A stretch of DNA of 35,825 nucleotides, taken from an uncultured bacterium. Lineage in GTDB: Bacteria > Verrucomicrobiota > Kiritimatiellia > RFP12 > UBA1067. The stretch spans positions 1 to 35,825 of the forward strand of contig CADCAK010000018.1 in NCBI GenBank assembly GCA_902799385.1. The letters are read 5' to 3'. Below the pieces are notes generated by a model. The model saw nothing but the letters and a program-made list of their open reading frames with translations, did no database searches and was not told where the DNA came from. Below are positions 15,115-23,077 of the stretch, in pieces (the first letter of the stretch is position 1; each line of letters opens with the position of its first letter). The position numbers and the translations under genes were made by a program.

Positions 15115-16454
15115 GGGATTTTTCTTTCCAAAAGATCTGCGCAGTTGATTTTTTCTCCGGGGCGGAGCTGGGCGAGATTGCCCATGAAGCCCCATTCGGT
15201 GAGGCGGCCGGCCATCGAAATCGGGCTTCTCGTCCGTCCTGTGCCAAGGCAGGCGTCCACATATTCGTGATAGTGCGACGTCGCCGCGCCGACCATCTGC
15301 ATCGGCGGCGGGTTCGAGCCGTCTTTCATGACAAAACACGGTTCGGCATCGAAATGCGTTGAAAGAAGCCAGCCGTGCGAGCCTTCTATCACGCGCCCCT
15401 GAGGCGGAAGACGCTTCATCGGAGTGAGAGAGGCGATGTCCTGAAGGAACGCAGGCGGCATGAACTTGGGTTCAAGACGGAATCCCACATTGCCGAAGCC
15501 GTCACACCATTCAACTCCAAACGGCTTCATTCCACTCGCCTTCACGCCGGGGAAGGTCCAAGTGACGTGCGACATCGACGGCCAGAACTGCTCGCGCTGT
15601 TCGATCGTCCAGCGATCGTCGGAGATTTCCGCCGTCACGGTCTCTGGGCTTGTCGCGCCAAGCTCCATTCCGAGCCACACTGGGCTCATCAGATGCAGCC
15701 CAAGGTCGCCAAGCCATGAAGTTCCGAAGTCGCGCCACTTGCGCCAGTTCCGCGCATGGTATGCGCCCGCCACGTATGGACGGTATTTCACGGGGCCGAG
15801 CCAGAGCTTCCAGTCGAGCGTCTCCGGGACGGGAGACTCCGTGAGCGGCCAGCGGAAATAATCTGCGGGCGGCAACGGACGCCTTGTCGAGAACAGCCAC
15901 ACGTGGCGGATGTCGCCGATGACGCCAGAGCGTATCGCGGCGACTGTGCGCCTGTCGCATTCCCACGCGGCGATTTGCGTTCCGAGCTGGGTGACGGCAT
16001 TCTTCTCCGCAGCAAGTTTCTCGATGCGCCTGCAATCGCCGAGATCGTGGCAGAGCGGCTTTTGCGCATAAACGTTCAAGCCCCGGTTCAGCGCCTCGAT
16101 GATGTACTGCGCATGGGTGTGGTCGGGGGTGGAGACGTTCACGGAGTCGATCTTGTCGCCGAGGTCGGCAAACATCTCGAATGCGTCGCGATAGACCTTG
16201 GCGTGCGGGAAACGCTTGTGCGCGGCGGCGAGGTAATTAGAATCCACATCGCAAATCGCGGTTATATTCACATCCTTGTGCGATGCGATATCGCGCAGAT
16301 CCTCGGCTGCCTGGTTCGCGCATCCGATTGCGGCATGGGAAAGAAGTTCGTTCGGCTTGCGCCGCTTGAGAATGGCCGGAAAGCCCGTGAACGGCACTGT
16401 CGCCGCACCTGCCGCGCCGATTGACACGAGAAATCCTCTTCTTGTCATTTTCAT
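15111..16454 (-). CDS. Tat-exported Gfo/Idh/MocA-family oxidoreductase
   Basis: The N-terminus MKMTRRGFLVSIGAAGAATV is a twin-arginine signal, so the enzyme is probably folded with its NAD(P) cofactor and then exported. The Rossmann part includes AAIGCANQAAEDL, AICDVD (about residue 68) and the STPDHTHAQYIIEALNRGLNVY segment. It is followed by QKPLCHD, where the family's EKP motif keeps its lysine but has Q for E, as is common in exported relatives. The C-terminal domain contains DFGTSWLGDLGLHLMSPVW. The family oxidises or reduces sugars and related polyols. Beside a DUF1080 protein the best guess is sugar-C3 oxidation to a 3-keto-glycoside. AGGAG lies 6 nt before the ATG. The start is 39 bp after the GntR regulator. 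Confidence 0.9.
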   Translation of the reverse strand: MKMTRRGFLVSIGAAGAATVPFTGFPAILKRRKPNELLSHAAIGCANQAAEDLRDIASHKDVNITAICDVDSNYLAAAHKRFPHAKVYRDAFEMFADLGDKIDSVNVSTPDHTHAQYIIEALNRGLNVYAQKPLCHDLGDCRRIEKLAAEKNAVTQLGTQIAAWECDRRTVAAIRSGVIGDIRHVWLFSTRRPLPPADYFRWPLTESPVPETLDWKLWLGPVKYRPYVAGAYHARNWRKWRDFGTSWLGDLGLHLMSPVWLGMELGATSPETVTAEISDDRWTIEQREQFWPSMSHVTWTFPGVKASGMKPFGVEWCDGFGNVGFRLEPKFMPPAFLQDIASLTPMKRLPPQGRVIEGSHGWLLSTHFDAEPCFVMKDGSNPPPMQMVGAATSHYHEYVDACLGTGRTRSPISMAGRLTEWGFMGNLAQLRPGEKINCADLLERKIP

Positions 16455-16493
16455 TTTAGACTCCTATCAAGTTTACATACAGTGCCCGCGAAA

Positions 16494-17612
16494 TCAAGAG
16501 TCATCCAACGTTTCCCCCTCAATCCACTTGGGGCCAATGACGATGCCTTCTGGGTATTCGCCCTTCGAGAGATAGGCGAGAACGGCTTTTGTAATCGTCG
16601 CGCCGGCGGCGACCGGATCCATGCGCATTTGCGTCAGCACACGCGGAAAGGCAATGTCGAGCCCCTTGTTCATCCAAGTCACTACACGCACGTCTTCCGG
16701 CGCTGCGAGTCCAACATGCAGAATCGCCGTCAACGCCCCTCGCGCCAGATAGTCGTCTGCCAAGAAATAGACGGTATTGCGCTTGACGCCCGTTTCAGAC
16801 ATCAAATACGCAAACGATTCCATTCCCGCACGTTCGACGCCAGCGAACTGTCCGATGGCGAGATTTGGCCTGAGAAAGACCTCGCGCACGGCAAAGCCTG
16901 CCTCCTTCGCATACGGCACAACGCTGCACATTAGCCGATCCCACGAGAACTGGACAATCTCCCGCACACAATGCGCCTTGCACGATTTGAGGAACTGCGG
17001 CACGGCCAGATTGTAGTCAAGGCGGGAAAATCCAACTGCACCCGCCGGCTTCCCCTTGCCCTGACCGATGACGATATATGGAACCTCGCGCGAAGCGAGA
17101 CGGCGGAATATCTGCGGACGGTCGTAGAGGACTATTGCGAGATCAACCGACCGTGCAAGCGCTGCATCAAGGAGCGAGAGTTCGTACCCTTTAGCCGTCT
17201 TGGGTCCTACGCGAACTTGCGTCATGAGATAGCCGGCGGAGGCAAGACGGCTGCGCATCTCCTCCGCAAACACCGTCTGGAAATAGCTTATGTCGCTTTC
17301 GGGATAGACAAAGACGATGTTGCCGAGCCAGCGTTTCTCGCCGCAGTCGCGCACGACCGAGCCGATGCGCGGACGCGAGACGATAAGCCCCTCGCTCGCA
17401 AGCCGCTTGTGCGCCGCCTTGGTGACTATCTGGCTGACATCGAGTGCGTGCGCAAGGTCGCGATAGGATGGAAGCACGTCGCCTGGCGCATAATAACCGC
17501 CTACGATGGCCTCGCGAAAGCCATCGACAAGTTGTGCGACAAGCGAACGCCCATCATTTCGGTCAAGGGCAAAAGGCAGTTTCTTCTTTCGGTTCACTCT
17601 TTCTCCAATCAT
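16494..17612 (-). CDS. GntR-type transcriptional regulator with LacI-like sensor domain
   Basis: The 372-aa protein has an N-terminal winged helix of the GntR type at about residues 15-90 (LVAQLVDGFREAIVGG, then PSYRDLAHALDVSQIVTKAAHKRL and GLIVSRPRIGSVV). A periplasmic-binding-protein-like sensor follows at about 95-365 (NIVFVYPESDISYFQ through FLADDYLARGALTAI). Proteins of this layout bind a sugar-like ligand and control adjacent carbohydrate genes. As the first gene of the run to 3686 it probably regulates that operon and itself. The start is uncertain. The ATG at 17612 would be leaderless, since the -10 box ends 8 nt upstream. The GTG at 17597 has GGAG 5 nt upstream and removes five residues before the domain. 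Confidence 0.88.
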   Translation of the reverse strand: MIGERVNRKKKLPFALDRNDGRSLVAQLVDGFREAIVGGYYAPGDVLPSYRDLAHALDVSQIVTKAAHKRLASEGLIVSRPRIGSVVRDCGEKRWLGNIVFVYPESDISYFQTVFAEEMRSRLASAGYLMTQVRVGPKTAKGYELSLLDAALARSVDLAIVLYDRPQIFRRLASREVPYIVIGQGKGKPAGAVGFSRLDYNLAVPQFLKSCKAHCVREIVQFSWDRLMCSVVPYAKEAGFAVREVFLRPNLAIGQFAGVERAGMESFAYLMSETGVKRNTVYFLADDYLARGALTAILHVGLAAPEDVRVVTWMNKGLDIAFPRVLTQMRMDPVAAGATITKAVLAYLSKGEYPEGIVIGPKWIEGETLDDS

Positions 17613-17620
17613 CGGCCACT

Positions 17621-17649
17621 ATTATACCCATTATTCTCATTGCTGTCAA
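17621..17649 (-). promoter_or_regulatory. Consensus sigma70 promoter of the GntR-led operon
   Basis: On the minus strand the -35 is TTGACA (17649-17644) and the -10 is TATAAT (17626-17621), separated by exactly 17 bp. All twelve positions match the housekeeping consensus. The predicted transcript start falls at or next to the ATG at 17612. Such a strong promoter suggests the operon is held off by a repressor, plausibly the GntR protein itself. Confidence 0.8.
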
Positions 17650-17725
17650 TACCAGCGTCACCCACCATTAAAACAAGAGAAACGTCAGATTTCAGACAAC
17701 GGTTATTCTTTCATCGAAAAAAATT

Positions 17726-19171
17726 CTATATGCCAAGCAACCTTTGTCCAGACACAATTGCCGAAAAGAAGCCGCTCCCTTCTACAACAGGGTCGAGATG
17801 TCCATCGTACACCAATACGGGTCGCTTGCTCATCCCGCTTCTAAGGGGAAGTCTTTTCATGCGCTCCTGTACTTCAGCTTCAATTTCGGGACCAATCTCA
17901 TTGCAGCGCTTGACTTCAACGACATACGCAGTTCTCGGAGTCTGGACCAGAAGGTCAATCTGGCAACCGGCAGCACCGCCATTCCGGCTCTTTCGTACAT
18001 TTCTGTACGGTGCCGCCGACTCGACTGTGGAATTTCCGATTCCAAGGAAGCGAACGACTTCCATCGCATTGTTGACGATCAGGTTCTCGAACTGAAGACC
18101 CATCACCGCATTCCAGGATGGCAGCGCGGAGAGCGAGGCGAAACAATATGATCCTCGCTTGATCATTTCCTTTCGCGGCTCGATGTATTTCAAGTAGAAT
18201 CGTGTATAGTTGTCGCGCAGACGATATCTGGACACGCGGGACTCCTTGCCCGTTTCCGGATTTATCCCTGAATCGGAATCGATAAATCCCCCTTCCTCAA
18301 GTTCCCGAAGCCGCTCGCTCAACGCTCCGTTCCTGTCTATGCCAAGCCGCTCGGCAATGTCGGCGCCGCTCATTGGGCCGTCCGCCAGCAATTCGAGAAT
18401 CCGTCGCTTTGTCATCGTGTCATTGCCGAACATTGAGTTGAAAATCGCGTCGAAGTCCTTGAACAGCTCGCCCTCCTTCCTGAAGCAAAGCCGCCTTATG
18501 TTCTCTTCCGCAGAGAGTCCCGGATCGACTTCCTCGAGATACCTTGGAACGCCGCCGGTGACGGACAGCACGTCGAATATCTCGCGTGGATTCAAATCGG
18601 ATGCTCCCGGCTTCCAGAATTCAGCGCATTCGGCAAGAGTCAACTCCGTAAGAACATAGTCACGGGAGAATCTGCCCGTAAACCCCGTATTGCCAAGAAT
18701 GTTTTTCTTTATCCATGCAGACACGGATCCGCATACCACAAGGACAAGCTTTTCATGACAGTGGAAATATGTCTCCCAGGCATTGCGGAGGGCAGCAGGG
18801 AATGTGGGATCGCATCCTCCCATCCAGGAAATCTCGTCTAAAAGTATGACGGTCTTCTTCGTGTCGTCAATCGCCCTGTCAAGCCAGAAAAAAGCATCTT
18901 TCCAGTTGGCGAGCGAAAGAATCGGCGAATTGGTGTGCCGCGCAAGGGTTGCCGCAAACTCCTTGAGCTGATCCTCGTTCGTAACGTCATGCTCCTGGTC
19001 TGGCGCAAGACCCTCGAATTCCATATAGACGTCAGCCGTGCGTTTCGCGAACTCTCTGAAAAGCGTTGACTTGCCAATTCGCCTACGTCCCCTGCATGCG
19101 ACAATCGACGAAGTCCTCTTTCGCCACAACGACGAAAGATCGTCAAGATACTCTTTTCTTCCAATAAACAT
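17726..19171 (-). CDS. AAA-type ATPase with C-terminal DUF234/nuclease-like domain
   Basis: The 481-aa product resembles the archaeal-type ATPase_2 family. Walker A is GRRRIGKS (residues 28-35), Walker B is VILLDEISWM (D112, E113), and VVCGSVSAW forms a sensor-like strand. A GG-VPRYLEEV linker is typical of the family. A winged-helix segment (ILELLADGPMSGADIAERLG, about 265-285) is followed by a C-terminal region with IDLLVQTPRTAYVVEVKRCN, the D...ExK pattern of PD-(D/E)XK nucleases. The family is widespread, patchily distributed and of unknown function; many members look like selfish or defence-related genes. AAGGA lies 7 nt before the ATG at 19171. Unrelated neighbours on both sides and its own promoter suggest an independent cargo gene. 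Confidence 0.88.
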   Translation of the reverse strand: MFIGRKEYLDDLSSLWRKRTSSIVACRGRRRIGKSTLFREFAKRTADVYMEFEGLAPDQEHDVTNEDQLKEFAATLARHTNSPILSLANWKDAFFWLDRAIDDTKKTVILLDEISWMGGCDPTFPAALRNAWETYFHCHEKLVLVVCGSVSAWIKKNILGNTGFTGRFSRDYVLTELTLAECAEFWKPGASDLNPREIFDVLSVTGGVPRYLEEVDPGLSAEENIRRLCFRKEGELFKDFDAIFNSMFGNDTMTKRRILELLADGPMSGADIAERLGIDRNGALSERLRELEEGGFIDSDSGINPETGKESRVSRYRLRDNYTRFYLKYIEPRKEMIKRGSYCFASLSALPSWNAVMGLQFENLIVNNAMEVVRFLGIGNSTVESAAPYRNVRKSRNGGAAGCQIDLLVQTPRTAYVVEVKRCNEIGPEIEAEVQERMKRLPLRSGMSKRPVLVYDGHLDPVVEGSGFFSAIVSGQRLLGI

Positions 19172-19196
19172 GGTTAATCCTTTTGAATACGAGAAA

Positions 19197-19225
19197 ATGA
19201 TACCATAATGCGCCGCCGAATGCAA
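19197..19225 (-). promoter_or_regulatory. Promoter of the AAA ATPase gene
   Basis: On the minus strand the -35 is TTGCAT (19225-19220) and the -10 is TATCAT (19202-19197), with a 17-bp spacer. Each hexamer differs from consensus at only one or two positions. The start site would lie about 20 nt before the ATG, leaving room for the AAGGA ribosome-binding site. Confidence 0.65.
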
Positions 19226-19257
19226 GCGCGAAACTTTACAATGTCAAATTTCGAGCT
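19226..19257. promoter_or_regulatory. Dyad A, candidate operator upstream of the ATPase promoter
   Basis: This 32-bp sequence starts with GCGCGAAACTT and is an imperfect inverted repeat (11-bp arms with two mismatches, 9-bp centre). It directly abuts the -35 hexamer at 19220-19225. It matches dyad B at 27 of 32 positions. Confidence 0.55.
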
Positions 19258-19278
19258 AATCCCAGCAACAAACCAACA

Positions 19279-19310
19279 GCGCGAAATTTAACAATTTCAA
19301 ATTTAGCGCT
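19279..19310. promoter_or_regulatory. Dyad B, second candidate operator
   Basis: This 32-bp sequence starts with GCGCGAAATTT and is a better inverted repeat than dyad A (11-bp arms with one mismatch around a 9-bp centre). It lies exactly 53 bp from dyad A, about five helical turns, so proteins bound at both sites would face the same side of the DNA. Confidence 0.55.
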
Positions 19311-19412
19311 GCCCACGCCAAACCGCAAGGCGAATGCAATGCCAACGCAAACAAAAAAAAAACACCTACATCTCCGACAGGGAAATGCCATGAACGCCAT
19401 AGCCGCTACGCA

Positions 19413-20300
19413 TCATTTCGGGATGCTTTCTGAAAAACGCAGCCAGTTGACATTCATTGCAGAAGAACGTAGCCATGCGACTGCGGCCTTTAAAAATTCC
19501 TCTGGGGTAGATGCGCCGGAAGTCACGCCGAGGTGCGTCACTCCCGAAAGGTCGAGCGCCTTCACTTCGTCCATAGTGCCAGCCCTGAACGCCCTGCACG
19601 GGGCGCATTCGCAAAGCCTCGCCGTGTTCGACGAGCTTGCACTGCCAAGAACGAGAACGGCATCTCCGCCAAACGCCTTTACAGCATCCTGACGCAACTT
19701 AGTCGCATTGCAGACCTCTGCCGTCGTCTCGACCTTGAATCGCGTCTTGAGCGTCGCGACGATCTCGGCAACCTCGTCCGCGTTCATCGTTGTCTGGCTG
19801 ACGACGCCGAGGCATGCTGCTGCGTCTACGGCTGCCGCGCAAAACTCCTTTGCCGCCGCGACACTGGAAATCACGACGGCTTCCCCGACTTCGCCGACGA
19901 TGCCCTTGACCTCGATGTGCCCGGGGTGCCCGATGACTACTATGCGAAGACCCCTTGCCGCGAATTCTCGAGCGGCCTTGTGGACTCGCTCGACAAAGGG
20001 GCAAGTCGCATCGACGACGCAAATTCCACGCGCCTTCGCCGCCTCCCGTATCTGCGGCGCAACGCCATGTGCCGAAAATAGCACCGTCGCGCCGTCCGGA
20101 ACCTCGGCGAGACTCTCGACGAAGGCGAATCCTCGCTTCTTCAGCTCTGCGACGACTATCTCGTTGTGAACAAGCTCGTGAAGGCAATAGAGTGAAGTGC
20201 TTGAATCGTTGCGGCACGCGACCGCGAGGGAAAGGGCCTTCTTCAGCGCGGCGGTCACCCCGGCGCAAAATCCATGGGGTTCAATGACGCTAATCGTCAT
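19413..20300 (-). CDS. ispH: 4-hydroxy-3-methylbut-2-enyl diphosphate reductase
   Basis: IspH (LytB) performs the last step of the MEP isoprenoid pathway, reducing HMBPP to IPP and DMAPP with a [4Fe-4S] cluster. The 296-aa protein carries all three cluster cysteines: C12 (EPHGFCAGV), C100 (VDATCPFV) and C197 (EVCNAT). It also has HELVHN, FSAHG, the GHIEVKG segment with the catalytic glutamate (E130), SQTT, and the C-terminal GVTSGASTP substrate loop. The ATG at 20300 overlaps the end of mazG by 11 bp, so the two are coupled. The last 17 residues beyond AWLRSS are an unusual short tail. A 100-bp piece of its 3' end is duplicated at 3695-3794. Confidence 0.96.
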   Translation of the reverse strand: MTISVIEPHGFCAGVTAALKKALSLAVACRNDSSTSLYCLHELVHNEIVVAELKKRGFAFVESLAEVPDGATVLFSAHGVAPQIREAAKARGICVVDATCPFVERVHKAAREFAARGLRIVVIGHPGHIEVKGIVGEVGEAVVISSVAAAKEFCAAAVDAAACLGVVSQTTMNADEVAEIVATLKTRFKVETTAEVCNATKLRQDAVKAFGGDAVLVLGSASSSNTARLCECAPCRAFRAGTMDEVKALDLSGVTHLGVTSGASTPEEFLKAAVAWLRSSAMNVNWLRFSESIPK

Positions 20301-21093
20301 CGTGCTTCTTCGCCTCGTTCCAAAGCCCGTCCATCTCGTCAAGGGTCATGTCCTTGAGCAAGCGGCCCATGTCCTTCGCCCCGGCCTCGACGGCGCGGAA
20401 GCGGCGGGAAAACTTCGAGGTCGAAAGCTCTGCGGCACTCTCAGCGTCCACCTTGAGATGGCGGGCGAGGTTGCACACGGCGAAAACAAGATCGCCAAGC
20501 TCTCCCTTCACCTTGTCGGAATCGGCGGGCTTGTCGCTTTTCCTCGCGGCGACCTCGGCCTTGAGCTCGGCAAGCTCCTCTTCGATCTTCTCCATGGGGC
20601 CGTCGGCGTCCTTCCAGTCGAAGCCGACGCGCGCGGCCTTCTCCTGGGTGCGCTGGGCCTTCAGGAGCGCAGGGAGCGCGGCGGGCACGCCGTCGAGCGC
20701 GGAATGGCGCGCCTCCTTCCTGTGCTCCATCTGCTTAATCTGCTCCCAGTTGCGGAGCACTGTCGCCGAATCCTTCGCATCCACGTCGCCGAAGACGTGC
20801 GGATGCCGGTGGACGAGCTTGTCGGAAATAGCGTTTGCCACGTCGTCGAAGGAGAAGCGCCCTTCCTGTTCGGCCATGACGCACTGGAACATGACCTGAA
20901 GAAGGACGTCGCCTAGCTCCTCGACGTAGTTGGACTTGTCCTCGGGGCGGTCCATGGCCGCAAGAAGCTCGTGCGTCTCCTCAAGGAGGCAGGGCTTGAG
21001 CGACTCAAGAGTCTGCTCGCGGTCCCACGGGCACCCCTTGTCGGGGTCCCTGAGGCGCGTCATTATGCCGTGCAGCCGCTCGATGCCGGTCAT
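20290..21093 (-). CDS. mazG: Nucleoside triphosphate pyrophosphohydrolase MazG
   Basis: MazG hydrolyses NTPs and dNTPs to monophosphates and pyrophosphate, clearing damaged nucleotides. The 267-aa protein has the classical two tandem MazG domains. The first has LRDPDKGCPWDREQT, LLEETHELL and YVEELGDVLLQVMF; the second has IEEELAELKAEV and KGELGDLVFAVCNLARHL, giving the paired EExxE and ELGD metal sites. The ATG at 21093 follows the upstream stop by 1 bp, and the MTGIERLHGIM start matches the family. A TTG further upstream is open but unlikely. Confidence 0.94.
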   Translation of the reverse strand: MTGIERLHGIMTRLRDPDKGCPWDREQTLESLKPCLLEETHELLAAMDRPEDKSNYVEELGDVLLQVMFQCVMAEQEGRFSFDDVANAISDKLVHRHPHVFGDVDAKDSATVLRNWEQIKQMEHRKEARHSALDGVPAALPALLKAQRTQEKAARVGFDWKDADGPMEKIEEELAELKAEVAARKSDKPADSDKVKGELGDLVFAVCNLARHLKVDAESAAELSTSKFSRRFRAVEAGAKDMGRLLKDMTLDEMDGLWNEAKKHDDD

Positions 21094-21094
21094 G

Positions 21095-21769
21095 TCAGGC
21101 CCTGAGGATTTCAAGCACCGACTTCGCGGCTGCGGAATTAAGCTCCTTCACGACTTCGTCGGCGCCGCCGAAGTCCTGATACGCGACATGCGGGTTGACG
21201 ACCGCCACGGAGCCCATACCGGCGACAAGCGCCGACTTTACGCCGTGGCCCGAGCCGGTGACCGCGATGGTCGAGAAGTTGCGCAGCTTGTTCATCGCGC
21301 ACGCGCGGCGCCATGCGTCCCACTTGACGCTGCCGTAGGTAGCCGCAGTCTCGCGGTAGAGGACGACGTTGTTGCCCAGAAGCCCATCGAACGCAGGCCG
21401 CACGGCATTGAGGTCGGCGCGCGTGGCGATGACGACCTTGACGCCCTTGGCCGCGAGGGCCGAGACGAAATTCCTGAACGACGCGCTGACGGCCTTCGGC
21501 ACCGCCTCGTTGAGCGCGGCCTCGAACGCGGCGGCAAGGTCCTTCGCAGCCTTGGCCGCCGTCTTCTTCGTCTTGACGACCGAGAAGTATTCCGCGAGGG
21601 CGCCCTGGTAGTTGCCGCCTGCGAGGTGCTGGGCCTCGATGCGCTCGTCGAAGGGTATCTTGTCGAGCGCCTCGAGGAAGCGCTTGGTGACGGAGAAGAG
21701 AAGCCCCGCACCGTCCATCGCGGCAAAGTCGAACTCGACTATGACGCCCTTCTTGATGCATTCTGCCAT
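21095..21769 (-). CDS. HAD-like hydrolase, probably degenerate
   Basis: The 224-aa protein has the layout of a haloacid-dehalogenase phosphatase with a helical cap. Motif I is VIVEFDFAAMDGAG, motif II is VVIATRAD, and a motif IV-like stretch is VAGMGSVAVVNPHV. The second aspartate of the DxD nucleophile pair appears replaced (DFA), and the usual acidic motif IV (GD or DD) is missing, so ordinary phosphatase activity is doubtful. It has a perfect AAGGAGG site 5 nt before the ATG, so it is well translated. It sits between PPi-phosphofructokinase and mazG, 43 bp after the former. A sugar-phosphate-related or regulatory role is possible but not shown. Confidence 0.7.
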   Translation of the reverse strand: MAECIKKGVIVEFDFAAMDGAGLLFSVTKRFLEALDKIPFDERIEAQHLAGGNYQGALAEYFSVVKTKKTAAKAAKDLAAAFEAALNEAVPKAVSASFRNFVSALAAKGVKVVIATRADLNAVRPAFDGLLGNNVVLYRETAATYGSVKWDAWRRACAMNKLRNFSTIAVTGSGHGVKSALVAGMGSVAVVNPHVAYQDFGGADEVVKELNSAAAKSVLEILRA

Positions 21770-21812
21770 AGCAACCTCCTTGTTACGGGCCGAGCCGCCG
21801 CAGGCCCGACGA

Positions 21813-23045
21813 CTACTTCGCTGTGCGCTTCTTGCGCGGTTTGGGCTGGCCTATCTCGGCCAGCATCTTGCGGAACGAGCCCTTGCGGACGTTGAAGGGC
21901 TTGCCGCCCTTGATGCTCGGGAACTCGCACGCGCCAATCTTCGCACCCTTCCTCTCGTCCGGGCCGACGACGCCGCTCTCGCCCGCGAGCGCGCACTCCA
22001 CGGCCTTGCGGGCGCACTGCTCGATGAGCATCAGGTCCTTCTTGCAGGGAGCCGCCGAACGGGCGAAATAGCCGGACTTGAACACCTGAACCTTCTCAGC
22101 GCCGAGAAGCAACCCGAAGCGGCGGCCGACGTACTGGCCGACGTTGACCTTGTCGAGCCTCGGATGCCCAAACGCGTCCGTCGGGACCTCCTCGCCGCGC
22201 TTCTGCATCTCCTTGATGATGTCCTTGACGCCTGCACCCTCGGAGACGAAGATGTTGACGGAATCCCACTTGTCCATGATCTTCCTGAGGCGCTCGGCCT
22301 CGGAGGCGAAGTCAATCTTGCACTCCGGCACGTAGACGGCGTGGACATCCTGGCGCTCCGGCGTGAGCATGAACTCGGGCAGGAACTTCGTGCGCTTGAG
22401 CATCTTGCGGTAGAGCTGCGCCGTCTTGTATGTGAGCCAGCCGCAGTTGCGGCCCATGACCTCGTGGATCGTGAGCGCGCGCGGGTTCGCGCTGTTCTCC
22501 TTCACGACATTCATGAAGAACTTCGCGCCCTCCTCGGCCGCCGTCCATGCGCCGAGCGACTGCTTGATCGGGTAGACGTCGTTGTCGATCGTCTTGGGGA
22601 GGCCAACGACGATAAGCGGGTAGTTGTTGGTGGCGAGATACGCCGCAAGGTCGGCCGCCGTGGTGTTGGTGTCGTCGCCGCCGATGGTGTGGAGGACATC
22701 TACGCCGTCCTTGACGAGCTGGTCGGCCGCGACCTTGAGGGGATCCTCGCCTTCCTTGACGAGGCCGCGCTTGACGCAGTCCTTGACGTTCGTGAGCTTG
22801 ACGCGGCTGTTGCCGATCGGGGAGCCGCCGTGCTTCGCGAGGACGAGCGCGTTCTTGCGGACCTCGGGCGTCACGGCGACAGACTCTCCCTTGAGGAGCC
22901 CCATGTAGCCGTTGACATATCCTATCATCTCGACGTTCGGCGCTTTCTTCGTATACTCGTCAATCAGATAACCGATCGATGAACTTAGGCACGGGGCAAG
23001 CCCGCCAGCCGTAAGAAACGCAACCTTCTTCACTTCTTTCGCCAT
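21813..23045 (-). CDS. pfp: Pyrophosphate-dependent 6-phosphofructokinase
   Basis: This glycolytic enzyme phosphorylates fructose 6-phosphate. The 410-aa product shows the PFK fold: AFLTAGGLAPCLSS at the N-terminus, the phosphoryl-donor motif GGDD at residues 122-125, PKTIDND at 150-156 and VMGRNCGWLTY near 200. The GGDD form, in place of the GGDGS of ATP enzymes, and the PKTIDND lysine are associated with pyrophosphate as donor and with reversible flux. AAGGA lies about 6 nt before the ATG. It starts 32 bp after ribH and is followed by the HAD-like gene. Confidence 0.92.
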   Translation of the reverse strand: MAKEVKKVAFLTAGGLAPCLSSSIGYLIDEYTKKAPNVEMIGYVNGYMGLLKGESVAVTPEVRKNALVLAKHGGSPIGNSRVKLTNVKDCVKRGLVKEGEDPLKVAADQLVKDGVDVLHTIGGDDTNTTAADLAAYLATNNYPLIVVGLPKTIDNDVYPIKQSLGAWTAAEEGAKFFMNVVKENSANPRALTIHEVMGRNCGWLTYKTAQLYRKMLKRTKFLPEFMLTPERQDVHAVYVPECKIDFASEAERLRKIMDKWDSVNIFVSEGAGVKDIIKEMQKRGEEVPTDAFGHPRLDKVNVGQYVGRRFGLLLGAEKVQVFKSGYFARSAAPCKKDLMLIEQCARKAVECALAGESGVVGPDERKGAKIGACEFPSIKGGKPFNVRKGSFRKMLAEIGQPKPRKKRTAK

Positions 23046-23077
23046 GTTTTCCTTCTTTCTTTGTGTTCAGTCAGCTA

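Noticed and set aside
21786..21808. CGGGCC...GGCCCG inverted repeat between the PPi-phosphofructokinase and HAD-like genes, as an intrinsic terminator
   Set aside because: No T-run follows in the direction of transcription, and the next gene has a strong ribosome-binding site, pointing to read-through.
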